Source: Paraflavisolibacter caeni (lineage in GTDB: Bacteria; Bacteroidota; Bacteroidia; Chitinophagales; Chitinophagaceae). Taken from it: 64,000 nucleotides of DNA. The stretch lies in assembly GCF_025628885.1 (NCBI RefSeq), contig NZ_JAOTIF010000007.1, positions 62,001 through 126,000 of the forward strand. The letters are read 5' to 3'. The notes beneath the pieces were generated by a model, which was not told the origin of the DNA, did not search any database, and was given only the letters and a program-made list of their open reading frames with translations. Position numbers and translations under genes: made by a program. Below, one piece after another: positions 1 to 8,231 of the stretch (position 1 is the first letter of the stretch; every line of letters begins with the position of its first letter).

Positions 1-1982
1 TAGGACTCGATAACGGAGTCGATTTTATTGCCTTTAATAATTCAATTAAGCATATCTATCCCGAGGCCCAAAACATAGGTTCCGGATATTCTACAATTCT
101 TTTTAAAAACCAATTATACTTTGGAACTTCTAACGGGCTATACAAGGTGAAATTAGATGGTTCTCAAAACTTAAGCTTTATTAAAAGTAAGCTTGAGAAT
201 GTGGAAAACACAGAAGGCGAGGTTTGGAATCTTTCCACGGTGAATGGCCTGCTTTTAATGGGTCACCATAATGGAGCATTTATTATCAATAATAATACGG
301 CTGTTCCCCTGGATAATTCCAGTGGATTCTGGACGTTTTTACCCATGTTCAATGTGCTCCCGTCTTCTCTTATGGTAGCAGGAAATTATCTTGGGCTCAA
401 TTTTTATGACTTTAAAAATGGAAACTTCCTTAAATCTGGGATCAATGCACAATTTGAGTCGGCAAGATTTATCGTGGTAGAAAATGAACAAACGGTTTGG
501 GTGGCACACCCTTATAAAGGTATATACAAGATTATGATCAAACCTGATCAATCAACAAGTATAAAACTATATAACCAGCGTAATGGGCTTTTTTCTACTA
601 ATAACAATTACTTATTCAAAGTTAAAAACCGGATTGTTGCTGCTACTGAAAAGGGTTTATATGAATATAATGACCAAAAGGATATTTTTGAGGTTTCCAC
701 TTATTTCAAGAATGTTTTGAATGAAGGAAATATCAGGTATCTTAAAGAAGACCCGTCAGGAAATATTTGGTTTGTCTCTCAAAAGGAGTTAGGTGTTGTT
801 GACTTTACATCTGGTAAGCCTAAAATCATCCACTTCCCCGAATTAAATAACAAATTAGTGAGTGGCTTTGAAAATATTTATCCAATAGATGAACATAACA
901 TTTTCATAGGCGGGGAAAAAGGGTTTTATCATGTAGATTTTGATAATTACAAACAAAACCGGTCGCTGATAGAAACGCGGATAAGAGTAGCCAGGTCTTT
1001 TGGGAAAAGAGATAGTGTATTATTTGGAGGGTATTTATCTCCATCAAAAACGGAAATGCCCTATAGCATGAACTCCTTGCATTTTGAATATGCTGCTATT
1101 CTTTATGGGCAACAATCCAATATTGAATACAGTTATTTTTTAAAAGGGTTCGATAAAAGCTGGTCAAACTGGTCAGGAAAGCCAGAAAAAGAATATACAA
1201 ACCTTCCTTCAGGCAATTATGTTTTCCAGGTAAAGTCCAGGACCAACCTGGGAAATGAATCTATAAACAGTACCTATGCATTCACTATTCTTCCTCCATG
1301 GTATCAAACTACATTAGCCTATTGCATGTATGTGCTTTTTTTATTAGGATTGGTATATATTATCCATAGTAAACAGAAAAAAAAGTTTTTAAAGCAAAAA
1401 GCAGAATACGAAGAACGGCAAAAACAAATACAATACCTGCATCAATTGGAGTTAGAAAAAAATGAAAAAGAAATTGTCAAGCTAAAAAATGAAAAACTCG
1501 AAGTGGAAATTGAACATAAGAATTCTGAATTGGCTTCTTCAGCAATGCATTTGGTACAAAAGAGAGAAATGCTTGAAAAGATACGTGATGAATTAAATGG
1601 ATTATTGAAAAAAATAGATAATGAACAGGTGTCACATGAATTTAAAAAGCTGATCAGAATATTGGTTGAAGACAATAAAACAGATGATAAATGGGAAAAC
1701 TTTGCCCATCATTTCGATAAAGTGCATACTGATTTCCTGGTTGTATTGAAAAACCGGTATCCTTATTTGACGGCCAGTGAACTAAGGCTTTGTGCATACC
1801 TGCGTATGAACCTATCCAATAAGGAAATCGCTCAACTAATCAATATCTCGGTGCGCGGTGTTGAAATTGGCAGATACAGGTTGCGTAAAAAGTTAGGCCT
1901 GTCCACAGAAACCAACCTGTTTGAATTTTTATTGAAGGAACAAGTTTCGCTAGCAACGCATCAGCAAACAATTAATCTGTAA
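1..1982 (+). CDS. Propeller/triple-tyrosine sensor with LuxR-type HTH (5' partial)
   Basis: The reading frame is open from the first bases of the window, so the true start lies upstream and about 660 codons are visible. The visible part begins with beta-propeller repeats of the two-component-regulator type (GLDNG- and GTSNGLY-like turns). A Y_Y_Y (triple tyrosine) domain follows, then one membrane helix near the middle of the visible protein (TTLAYCMYVLFLLGLVYII). Next come a Lys/Glu-rich coiled coil and a C-terminal helix-turn-helix (LSNKEIAQLINISVRGVE) of the LuxR/GerE kind. No histidine kinase or receiver domain is seen. It is probably a one-component transmembrane regulator that senses a periplasmic ligand and binds DNA directly. 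It is followed after 215 bases by a TonB receptor/DUF4249 pair, which it may control. The ligand is unknown. Confidence 0.85.
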   Translation, partial: GLDNGVDFIAFNNSIKHIYPEAQNIGSGYSTILFKNQLYFGTSNGLYKVKLDGSQNLSFIKSKLENVENTEGEVWNLSTVNGLLLMGHHNGAFIINNNTAVPLDNSSGFWTFLPMFNVLPSSLMVAGNYLGLNFYDFKNGNFLKSGINAQFESARFIVVENEQTVWVAHPYKGIYKIMIKPDQSTSIKLYNQRNGLFSTNNNYLFKVKNRIVAATEKGLYEYNDQKDIFEVSTYFKNVLNEGNIRYLKEDPSGNIWFVSQKELGVVDFTSGKPKIIHFPELNNKLVSGFENIYPIDEHNIFIGGEKGFYHVDFDNYKQNRSLIETRIRVARSFGKRDSVLFGGYLSPSKTEMPYSMNSLHFEYAAILYGQQSNIEYSYFLKGFDKSWSNWSGKPEKEYTNLPSGNYVFQVKSRTNLGNESINSTYAFTILPPWYQTTLAYCMYVLFLLGLVYIIHSKQKKKFLKQKAEYEERQKQIQYLHQLELEKNEKEIVKLKNEKLEVEIEHKNSELASSAMHLVQKREMLEKIRDELNGLLKKIDNEQVSHEFKKLIRILVEDNKTDDKWENFAHHFDKVHTDFLVVLKNRYPYLTASELRLCAYLRMNLSNKEIAQLINISVRGVEIGRYRLRKKLGLSTETNLFEFLLKEQVSLATHQQTINL

Positions 1983-2001
1983 TCTGCTGTAAATAAATAA
2001 G

Positions 2002-2146
2002 TATATGTGACGGTTCTGTAAGCACATATAACGGTCTTGCCAGGTTGGCCTGGATTGATATTTTCTTTTTCAAGAGAAAATGCTTAAATTATATTAATTT
2101 TTTGTACAATACCTCATGTGTTTTCCTGACGTATTATATGAGGTAT
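2002..2146. promoter_or_regulatory. Intergenic dyads upstream of TonB receptor
   Basis: Two inverted repeats lie between the sensor and the receptor gene. The first is TATATGTG/CACATATA at 2002-2009 and 2023-2030; it has no following T-run, so it is a poor intrinsic terminator. The second is a perfect 9-bp repeat, ATACCTCAT/ATGAGGTAT, at 2109-2117 and 2138-2146, about 52 bases ahead of the receptor ATG. The second could be an operator or an mRNA hairpin. Nothing in the sequence decides between these. Confidence 0.3.
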
Positions 2147-2197
2147 ATATAAACATTGTTGCCGTACGCTGGAAGACACAAGAATAATTTCCCTATT

Positions 2198-4495
2198 ATG
2201 AAGAGGTTGTATGGTAGTTGTGTGGTCTTATTCGTGCGTTTGCTCTTGTTGAACCTTCTATTATTGCTAACTCATCAATTTTTGTATGCCCAGGTTAATA
2301 TACGTGGCTTTGTTTTCAATACAACAACAGTGTCAGCTATTGAAAATGCAACTATAGAATTAGATGGGAAAAAAACATATCGCACCATTTCTGATAGTTC
2401 CGGTGCATTTATTCTTCGTCCCGGCTCTATTGGCGTTTTCGATTTAAAGGTTTCGCATATTTCATATAAAGAAATCGAACAAAAATTGGTTATACAGGGT
2501 GATACTGTTTTGTATCTCTATTTGCAACCAGCCAATGATTCACTCGATGAAGTGTTGGTGACGGCTCGTAACAAAACACTTTCAGCCAATGTTTTGTTTT
2601 CCAGGGATGAGATTTTACAAAAGGGGAGCGTTTTAGGTGAAGCGAATGTTTATGAGGCATTACAAAGGCAGGCGGGAATTATTCATACCCATGAGTTTAA
2701 TTCGGGATTATATGTCAGGGGGTTAGGTTCGGGAAACACAGGTGTCTTTATCAATGGGATCAATACCTTTAGTGGCAATCACTTACTCGGCATATACCCG
2801 GTGATCAATGCAGATGCTTTTACAAATGTCAAGTTACTAAAAGAAGATATCCATCCCAAATACACCGGCTATTTATCCTCTTACCTGTTATTGGAAACCG
2901 AAAATAAAATAAGCGATAGTATTAAGGGTTATGCGGAACTTGGCATTTTGACTACAAAACTTGGTGTCAACATTCCCGTGCTGAAAAATAAAGTTGGTTT
3001 CATCAGCCATTTCAGGCGTTCCTATTTTGATGTTATATCCAATTCTTACAATAGTATTTATAACAACAAGGTAAATTATTCCCCTTTGCCTTCCTATGGT
3101 TTTTATGACTGGAATAATACCTTATTGATCAAACCAAACAAAAGAGCGTTATTGAGATTGAACACTTTTTATTCCAGCGATAAGTTACACATGAAGAATA
3201 GTGAGGCGTTAAATATTGATGCTGATTGGAAAAATCTGGCAATAGGTGCTAATTGGCAATATACTTTTAATAGAAACAAGAAATTAACCATAAACGTAGG
3301 ACATGCAGGGTATACTGCTAATATGGCTTATTCTGAACTAATGAAACAGATGAACAATAAGATTTCAGAAAGTTCTGTTCAAGCTAATTTGTATTGGCTG
3401 GTGTCTGATAAACTTTCTTTTGATTATGGATTATATACCAAGTACAGTACACTTAGTATGAATTCCGAATCACAATTTGCAATAGAAACTTCTAATGATC
3501 AAATCACAATGCACAAAAAGAATGCTCAAAATTATGGAGGCTATATTTTCAGCACTATATTACCTGAGAAATCCATGACCTTAAAGCTCGGTTCACAACT
3601 TGATTATTATCAATCAGATCAATCTTTTTTAACTTTCTCACCAACTGTGAATCTGCTTTATAAAGGCGGCAAACAAAGTATTTTATTGAATATCAGTCGC
3701 CGCGTACAATTCTCCCATATGTATGTGCCATTGGGTGTGCAGTTACCTATGAATATCTGGTATCCATCAACCAGTCAGGCGCCACCTGAAAATGCCTGGA
3801 ACTTTTCAGCTACTTATACCAAAATGTTCAATAAAAAGCTAAAATGGAGTTTATCAGCTTATTATATGCTCCTGAAGAATCAAATCGAATTTCTTGATAA
3901 AAATTATTTTTCTTCACTGGATTTTAATACTTCGATAGGGCAAGGCACTTCTAAAGGCATAGAGTTTAATTTGTATTATAATAATAAAAGATTCCAGATG
4001 GAAAGTCATTATACATTGGGCAAGTCAACTTGCCAGTTTCCTGGTATCAATAACGGGATAGCATATTCATTGCCTTATGATATCAGGCACAAATTAGATC
4101 TTTCCTTTTCTTGGCGGTGGCATCGAAACTGGCTGTTTTCTTTTTCTCAATTTGTTCAAAGTGGTTTTTTGATGACAATTCCTACGGGTTTGTATATACA
4201 CCAGGATGCAGATGGCAACCAGTTTGAAGTGCACGAAGTTCCGATTTATAATGACCGTAATAACTTTAGAATGCCTTTATCACACCGCATGGATATATCT
4301 ATAAGACATCAATTGATGATTAAAAAGCTGAGGTGTTCGTGGACAACCGGAATTTATAATACCTATGCCTATCAAAATCCCTATTTCATATACTTCTTAG
4401 TTGTAAAAAATGAGCAAAATCAAACTTATTTACAAGCCAGGAAAAAGTCTATACTTCCCTTAGTACCCTTTTTCAGCATTCGTACAGAATTTTAA
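2198..4495 (+). CDS. TonB-dependent receptor with carboxypeptidase-like regulatory domain
   Basis: This is an outer-membrane active-transport barrel of about 765 residues. I chose the ATG at 2198 because it opens directly onto a long hydrophobic signal peptide ending LYAQ; an in-frame TTG at 2156 only adds a non-signal-like extension. A CarboxypepD_reg-like beta-sandwich (about residues 33-115) is followed by the plug, with the motif VRGLGSGNTGVFINGI, and then the barrel, which ends in an aromatic-rich strand (FFSIRTEF). There is no SusD partner. Instead a DUF4249 lipoprotein begins 8 bases downstream, a pairing common in Bacteroidota. The imported substrate cannot be read from the sequence. 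Confidence 0.88.
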   Translation: MKRLYGSCVVLFVRLLLLNLLLLLTHQFLYAQVNIRGFVFNTTTVSAIENATIELDGKKTYRTISDSSGAFILRPGSIGVFDLKVSHISYKEIEQKLVIQGDTVLYLYLQPANDSLDEVLVTARNKTLSANVLFSRDEILQKGSVLGEANVYEALQRQAGIIHTHEFNSGLYVRGLGSGNTGVFINGINTFSGNHLLGIYPVINADAFTNVKLLKEDIHPKYTGYLSSYLLLETENKISDSIKGYAELGILTTKLGVNIPVLKNKVGFISHFRRSYFDVISNSYNSIYNNKVNYSPLPSYGFYDWNNTLLIKPNKRALLRLNTFYSSDKLHMKNSEALNIDADWKNLAIGANWQYTFNRNKKLTINVGHAGYTANMAYSELMKQMNNKISESSVQANLYWLVSDKLSFDYGLYTKYSTLSMNSESQFAIETSNDQITMHKKNAQNYGGYIFSTILPEKSMTLKLGSQLDYYQSDQSFLTFSPTVNLLYKGGKQSILLNISRRVQFSHMYVPLGVQLPMNIWYPSTSQAPPENAWNFSATYTKMFNKKLKWSLSAYYMLLKNQIEFLDKNYFSSLDFNTSIGQGTSKGIEFNLYYNNKRFQMESHYTLGKSTCQFPGINNGIAYSLPYDIRHKLDLSFSWRWHRNWLFSFSQFVQSGFLMTIPTGLYIHQDADGNQFEVHEVPIYNDRNNFRMPLSHRMDISIRHQLMIKKLRCSWTTGIYNTYAYQNPYFIYFLVVKNEQNQTYLQARKKSILPLVPFFSIRTEF

Positions 4496-4503
4496 ATTAC
4501 AGT

Positions 4504-5295
4504 ATGAAAAAGTTATTATGGATTGTGGCCGTTCTCTTTTCTTTAGCAGTAATACACAGCTGTATCTCGAAAAGCAACATAGACATTGAGATACCACCTC
4601 AGCAAAAAGAGATCATAGTTGAATGTTTTCTTACTCCCGGTTATCCAGCAGCGCTAACGCTTACTGAAAGTATTAACTTGGATGATGAGTTGGATTTATG
4701 GGGTTTGGATAACGCAAAGGCTTATATTATTACAGATTCTGGAGCTATTCAGTTGAATGGCATTTTCTCCTGGGATTCTGCCAGGCGGGTTTATGTCAAT
4801 TACAGTAGCAAGGATACGATTCACAACAACCATTCTTTTTTTACTTTGGATATTACAAACAGTCAAGGAATTCGATTGTATGCTTCAACCAATATCGTGT
4901 CGCAAGTTGAAATGCAAAATATCAATCTTGAACGCAATGCCATTACAGTCCACTACAAAACCAGTAATGCCGGAGAGCAGTACTTCAAACTTCTTGCTTC
5001 TATCTATAAAAGTGGTAAGCATAAGGAGACGAAATTCGGATTGTATGATCAAAATGACCCGGTAACAGATTCTTGTTCCTTGCCATGGAAAGAATATAAA
5101 GCGGACGCAGATTCCGTGGTAGTAACACTATACCATATTCAAAAGGATTACTATGAATACCTGCTTTCTGTACGTAACGCCAGTAGTGCCTATAAGGACC
5201 CCTTCCTGACTCCTGAAGCTATAAAATCAAATATCAATGGTGGCATTGGCATATTTACCTATTATACCTTTGATAAACGTGGTTTTGCTTTATAG
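4504..5295 (+). CDS. DUF4249-family outer-membrane lipoprotein
   Basis: The protein has 263 residues. A short signal peptide ends in a lipobox (VIHSC, lipidated Cys at residue 20). The next part (IDIEIPPQQKEIIVECFLTP, then ALTLTES) is typical of DUF4249 proteins, which sit beside TonB receptors. It is translationally close to the receptor gene upstream (8-base gap), so the two are presumably one operon. By position it could be a surface-exposed accessory to that receptor, but the biochemical role of the family is not established. The stop lies just before the convergent cbpM gene. Confidence 0.75.
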   Translation: MKKLLWIVAVLFSLAVIHSCISKSNIDIEIPPQQKEIIVECFLTPGYPAALTLTESINLDDELDLWGLDNAKAYIITDSGAIQLNGIFSWDSARRVYVNYSSKDTIHNNHSFFTLDITNSQGIRLYASTNIVSQVEMQNINLERNAITVHYKTSNAGEQYFKLLASIYKSGKHKETKFGLYDQNDPVTDSCSLPWKEYKADADSVVVTLYHIQKDYYEYLLSVRNASSAYKDPFLTPEAIKSNINGGIGIFTYYTFDKRGFAL

Positions 5296-5304
5296 TTCTG
5301 AATA

Positions 5305-5610
5305 TCAGCTATTTTCAAATGACTGAAAAAACTTTAATTGGTTGCGTAATTGATTGAGTTCTTGTTGCGTGGCTTCGATGCGCTTGAGGAGGTGGCAAAT
5401 GACGTCGATGCCTTCCATGTTGATGTTGAGTTCGTAATGCATGCGGATCAGTTTTTCCAGTTCGTTGAGTTGTTCTGTTGGGATGAAAATGGTTTCTTCC
5501 CTGTTTACCATTTCAAGCAGTCCAAATTCCTGTAAAGAATAGATAAAGCTCATTTCAATTTTGTGGTGCACACATAATTCACTTGCGGGTATCAAGCTTT
5601 CGTCTTGCAT
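5305..5610 (-). CDS. cbpM: Chaperone modulator CbpM (MerR-like)
   Basis: A 101-residue protein. Its N-terminal half is MerR-like (SELCVHHKIEMSFIYSLQEFGLL), followed by a helical C-terminal part (LLKRIEATQQELNQLRNQL) typical of CbpM. CbpM proteins bind the J domain of the co-chaperone CbpA and modulate it. The gene begins 5 bases after the cbpA stop on the minus strand, so the two form a transcription unit with cbpA first. Family and context agree, so the call is secure. Confidence 0.85.
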   Translation of the reverse strand: MQDESLIPASELCVHHKIEMSFIYSLQEFGLLEMVNREETIFIPTEQLNELEKLIRMHYELNINMEGIDVICHLLKRIEATQQELNQLRNQLKFFQSFENS

Positions 5611-5615
5611 ATAAT

Positions 5616-6512
5616 TTATCTCAGTTTGGAAAGTTCAGTAAATAATTCTTTTTCCTTTTCAGAAAGGTGTGTAGGAATCTTGACTTTATAGGTTACGTAT
5701 AGATCTCCAAATTGGTCTTCTTGTTTGTATACAGGAAAACCTTTTCCTTTCACCCTGACTTTTGCGTCATTCTGGGTTCCGGGTGGTACTTTTAATTTTA
5801 GTTTTCCGCTAAAAGTATGGATGGTTGTTTCTCCACCTAAAACAGCGGTGTATAGGTCGATTGTTGCCGTCGTATATAGATCGTTAGCAGATCTTTTGAA
5901 GTGCGGATCGTCTTCTATATGGAAAGTAATATAAAGGTCACCAGCCGGACCGCCCTTTATGCCAGGGGCTCCGTATCCTTTCAGCCGGATCTTTTGTCCG
6001 TCCTCTATTCCTGCCGGAATGGTGATCCGGATGTTCTTGCCATCGATCGTTAGTGTACGTTGGTGGGTGGTATAGGCATCTCTTAAGCCCAGGTGCAGTT
6101 CGGCTTGGTAATCCTGTCCTTTAAACCTCGTTTCTCTTTGACGTCCTCTCGAGCTTCTCCCTCCAAAGAGCGATTCAAAAAAATCAGAGAAGTCGCCACC
6201 TTCAAAATCTCCGCTGAATGTTTGGCCTCCAGCCCCGCTGCCTGCATATTGTCTTTGTTGCTGCCGCGCTTTTTCAAATTCTTCAGCATGCTTCCAGTCC
6301 TTGCCATATTGATCGTATTTCTTTCTCTTTTCAGGATCGCTGAGTACTTCATTGGCCTCATTGATCTGTTGAAATCTTTTATGGGCTTCCTTGTCGTTGG
6401 GATTAAGGTCGGGATGGTATTGACGCGCTAATTTGCGGTATGCCTTCTTGATGTCGTCTGAGCTGGCGTTCTTGTCCAATCCTAATATTTTGTAGTAGTC
6501 GATGAATTCCAT
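5616..6512 (-). CDS. cbpA: DnaJ-class co-chaperone CbpA
   Basis: A 298-residue J-domain protein. The N-terminus is a J domain with the HPD tripeptide ([12 protein letters not shown], about residues 27-38). A Gly/Phe/Ser-rich linker (about 85-125) follows, then the two-part DnaJ C-terminal substrate-binding domain ([20 protein letters not shown] and [19 protein letters not shown]). The cysteine-rich zinc finger of true DnaJ is absent, which together with the downstream cbpM defines CbpA. It stimulates DnaK ATPase and binds non-native protein in the cytoplasm. It is divergent from the GNAT gene across about 130 bases. Confidence 0.92.
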   Translation of the reverse strand: MEFIDYYKILGLDKNASSDDIKKAYRKLARQYHPDLNPNDKEAHKRFQQINEANEVLSDPEKRKKYDQYGKDWKHAEEFEKARQQQRQYAGSGAGGQTFSGDFEGGDFSDFFESLFGGRSSRGRQRETRFKGQDYQAELHLGLRDAYTTHQRTLTIDGKNIRITIPAGIEDGQKIRLKGYGAPGIKGGPAGDLYITFHIEDDPHFKRSANDLYTTATIDLYTAVLGGETTIHTFSGKLKLKVPPGTQNDAKVRVKGKGFPVYKQEDQFGDLYVTYKVKIPTHLSEKEKELFTELSKLR

Positions 6513-6599
6513 AGTTGGAATGGGTTTGGGAATTGCTTAATAAAGTTAGGCATTATGACGAATGGGAATGGGGTAATTGGCATGTAGCAGCAATAGAAA

Positions 6600-6630
6600 T
6601 TGGGAGTGAGAAATGAAGCAAATACATTTG
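6600..6630 (+). promoter_or_regulatory. Predicted Bacteroidetes promoter for GNAT gene
   Basis: A perfect -7 box, TACATTTG (6623-6630), stands 20 bases after a TTG (6600-6602) that can serve as the -33 element. The start codon at 6644 follows closely, implying a very short leader. The sequence GCAAATACATTTGC here is nearly palindromic and could also drive transcription towards cbpA. Confidence 0.5.
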
Positions 6631-6643
6631 CAGCAAAAATAGT

Positions 6644-7090
6644 ATGGAGATAAAATTAATTAAGACAGGCACAAAGGACTATGAGGAAATGGTTCACCTG
6701 CGGAAGAAAATGTTGTTGGATCCTTTTGGTATTTCCCACTCCTATATCAATCCGGAGCAGGAAAGACAGCATTTCCTTGTTGGTGCTTTTGAAGATGCAT
6801 TGATTGGCTGTTGTCTGCTCTCCAGGATAGGTGATAGTACTTTGCAGTTGCGTCAGATGGCGGTAAACATTGATTTCCAGGGAAGGGGTGTTGGTGCTGC
6901 AATTGTAGCGTTTGCAGAGGAATTGGCAAAAAAAAACGGTTTTACTAAATTAGTGCTGCATGCGAGAGATACTGCAAAAGGTTTTTACAGCAAGTGCGGG
7001 TACCAGGTTGTGGGCGATGAATTTTACGAGGTAGGGCTGAAGCATTTTTTAATGGAGAAAGAGGTTGTCGGAATGAAGGATTGGAAGTAG
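6644..7090 (+). CDS. GNAT-family N-acetyltransferase
   Basis: A 148-residue single-domain acyltransferase. The acetyl-CoA-binding signature is visible as RQMAVNIDFQGRGVGAAIVA (about residues 66-85), followed by the beta-5 part LVLHARDTAKGFYSKCGYQV typical of the ElaA/PhnO-like group. It transfers an acetyl group from acetyl-CoA to an unidentified amine. The gene is monocistronic or forms a short unit with the small gene 62 bases downstream. Confidence 0.85.
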   Translation: MEIKLIKTGTKDYEEMVHLRKKMLLDPFGISHSYINPEQERQHFLVGAFEDALIGCCLLSRIGDSTLQLRQMAVNIDFQGRGVGAAIVAFAEELAKKNGFTKLVLHARDTAKGFYSKCGYQVVGDEFYEVGLKHFLMEKEVVGMKDWK

Positions 7091-7152
7091 ATAATAGAAG
7101 AGGCATAGTTTTTTCGGGTATAAATTGTATTGATTCATTTAAATCAAAAATT

Positions 7153-7398
7153 ATGGCTCAAGATGTTCAAAAAGGGTCTGAATATCATAATATAGGAGAG
7201 ACCTGGGACCAGAATGAAAGAAAAAGAGCAGGAGGGGAGCCTCCCAGAAAGAAAGATGATAACAACACAGGAACAACAATCAGTACTGATTTAGACAGGG
7301 CAATTAAAGAGGAGGCAGCTCAATATGATCATGAAAACAAAGAGGACAGGGTAATGGGGGGAGAACGGGCTTCTGTTAATGATGAGCCCGAGCGCTAA
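7153..7398 (+). CDS. Small hydrophilic hypothetical protein
   Basis: This frame encodes 81 residues from the ATG at 7153; an upstream in-frame start would overlap the GNAT gene and is less likely. The product is highly charged, lacks cysteine and has no hydrophobic segment (QNERKRAGGEPPRKKDDNN). It is probably largely disordered. I do not recognise the family. The composition resembles small stress-associated proteins of Bacteroidota, but that is only a resemblance. Confidence 0.55.
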   Translation: MAQDVQKGSEYHNIGETWDQNERKRAGGEPPRKKDDNNTGTTISTDLDRAIKEEAAQYDHENKEDRVMGGERASVNDEPER

Positions 7399-7468
7399 AT
7401 ACGTTGTTATTTTTAATCAGCAGGTCCAATCTAATTATACGCCTTGCTATCAGGGACTGAGCAGTTTC

Positions 7469-7563
7469 CCCACTTTTATTTTAATATACGATCAAATAGC
7501 AGAGTTTACTGTGCAATGATGTCATTGAATTTGGAAAGGGCAACGTTACCCCTTAAAAGTGGG
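7469..7563. repeat. Inverted repeat CCCACTTTTA/TAAAAGTGGG
   Basis: A perfect 10-bp inverted repeat lies at 7469-7478 and 7554-7563, separated by 75 bases, in the 255-base gap between two small genes. A smaller hairpin (AAGGG/CCCTT) sits just inside the right arm. There is no transposase remnant. It may be a structured RNA end, a terminator or the scar of a lost element. Nothing else was recognised in this gap. Confidence 0.3.
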
Positions 7564-7653
7564 CCAAAATTCTTTTAGGATGAATAAGCCGAATGATGAT
7601 AGACTTTCCACCTATACTACGTTCTCGAATCAATAAATTCATGATTGCTGGTC

Positions 7654-8043
7654 ATGCATGCAACAATCAAATCCAGGTTTAATATAGGGTTCAACCCACT
7701 GAAAGATATGTTATTGACAATTGTTGCCATGTCTTTACTTATTTACATCTTAGGTAAAATAAAAACTGGCCAGCCTGATATCCTGCACCAGGCCTATTTA
7801 TTTTTTGACAGTTCGGATATCAAAGGAAAAGTGGACAGTATTCGATTTCAATTCAATGTGGAAGCCGTGAAACTGGATAACAGCAAGCAGGAATACTTAT
7901 TTGCTCCTGATATTACGCAAGAAGGTGCCTTTTTTCATGCATATACAGAAAAAGGAGACAGTTTCATAAAGCCGCCTTACAGTAAAATAGTTGTTGTGAA
8001 AGGGGCAAGAAAAACATATACATATACTTTTAAAAAGTTTTGA
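7654..8043 (+). CDS. Hypothetical single-pass membrane protein
   Basis: About 129 residues from the ATG at 7654. One membrane helix near the N-terminus (DMLLTIVAMSLLIYILG) is followed by a roughly 90-residue soluble domain rich in aromatic and beta-strand-like sequence (AYLFFDSSDIKGKVDSIRF, then YSKIVVVKGARKTYTYTFKKF). It is probably anchored in the inner membrane with the domain outside. I do not recognise a family. It has no obvious partner; the next gene, the GH1 enzyme, has its own promoter. Confidence 0.6.
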   Translation: MHATIKSRFNIGFNPLKDMLLTIVAMSLLIYILGKIKTGQPDILHQAYLFFDSSDIKGKVDSIRFQFNVEAVKLDNSKQEYLFAPDITQEGAFFHAYTEKGDSFIKPPYSKIVVVKGARKTYTYTFKKF

Positions 8044-8088
8044 TCCATTTAGTTGCTGTTGTGAATGCATGGGTTGAAGACCTGCAAA

Positions 8089-8156
8089 TGTCCTGATTTT
8101 GCATACTATTGTCCTGATTCTGCCAAAAAATCATTATTGAACCATACTATTTTTAC
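8089..8156 (+). promoter_or_regulatory. Shared operator-promoter module, copy 1 (GH1 gene)
   Basis: Two direct repeats TGTCCTGATTYTG begin at 8089 and 8110, exactly 21 bases apart, followed by a -7-like box TATTTTTAC at 8148. The same element precedes the receptor genes at 29136 and 38420, and a diverged version precedes the one at 54697. A 21-base spacing of direct repeats is what AraC-family activators use at the classic araI sites. Binding by the AraC proteins encoded in this window is inferred. Confidence 0.7.
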
Positions 8157-8231
8157 AATTGTTGATGATAGGAACATTCGTCTGATATCAACAGCTTACA
8201 ATCGAAATGATAACAACGAAATTGCATTGCC

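Noticed and set aside
2156-2197. Upstream TTG start for the first TonB receptor
   Set aside because: It adds 14 residues without signal-peptide character; the ATG at 2198 opens directly onto the signal sequence.
7469-7580. IS21-type insertion sequence end
   Set aside because: The GTGGGCCAAAATT stretch is only loosely like such ends, and no transposase fragment or target duplication is visible.
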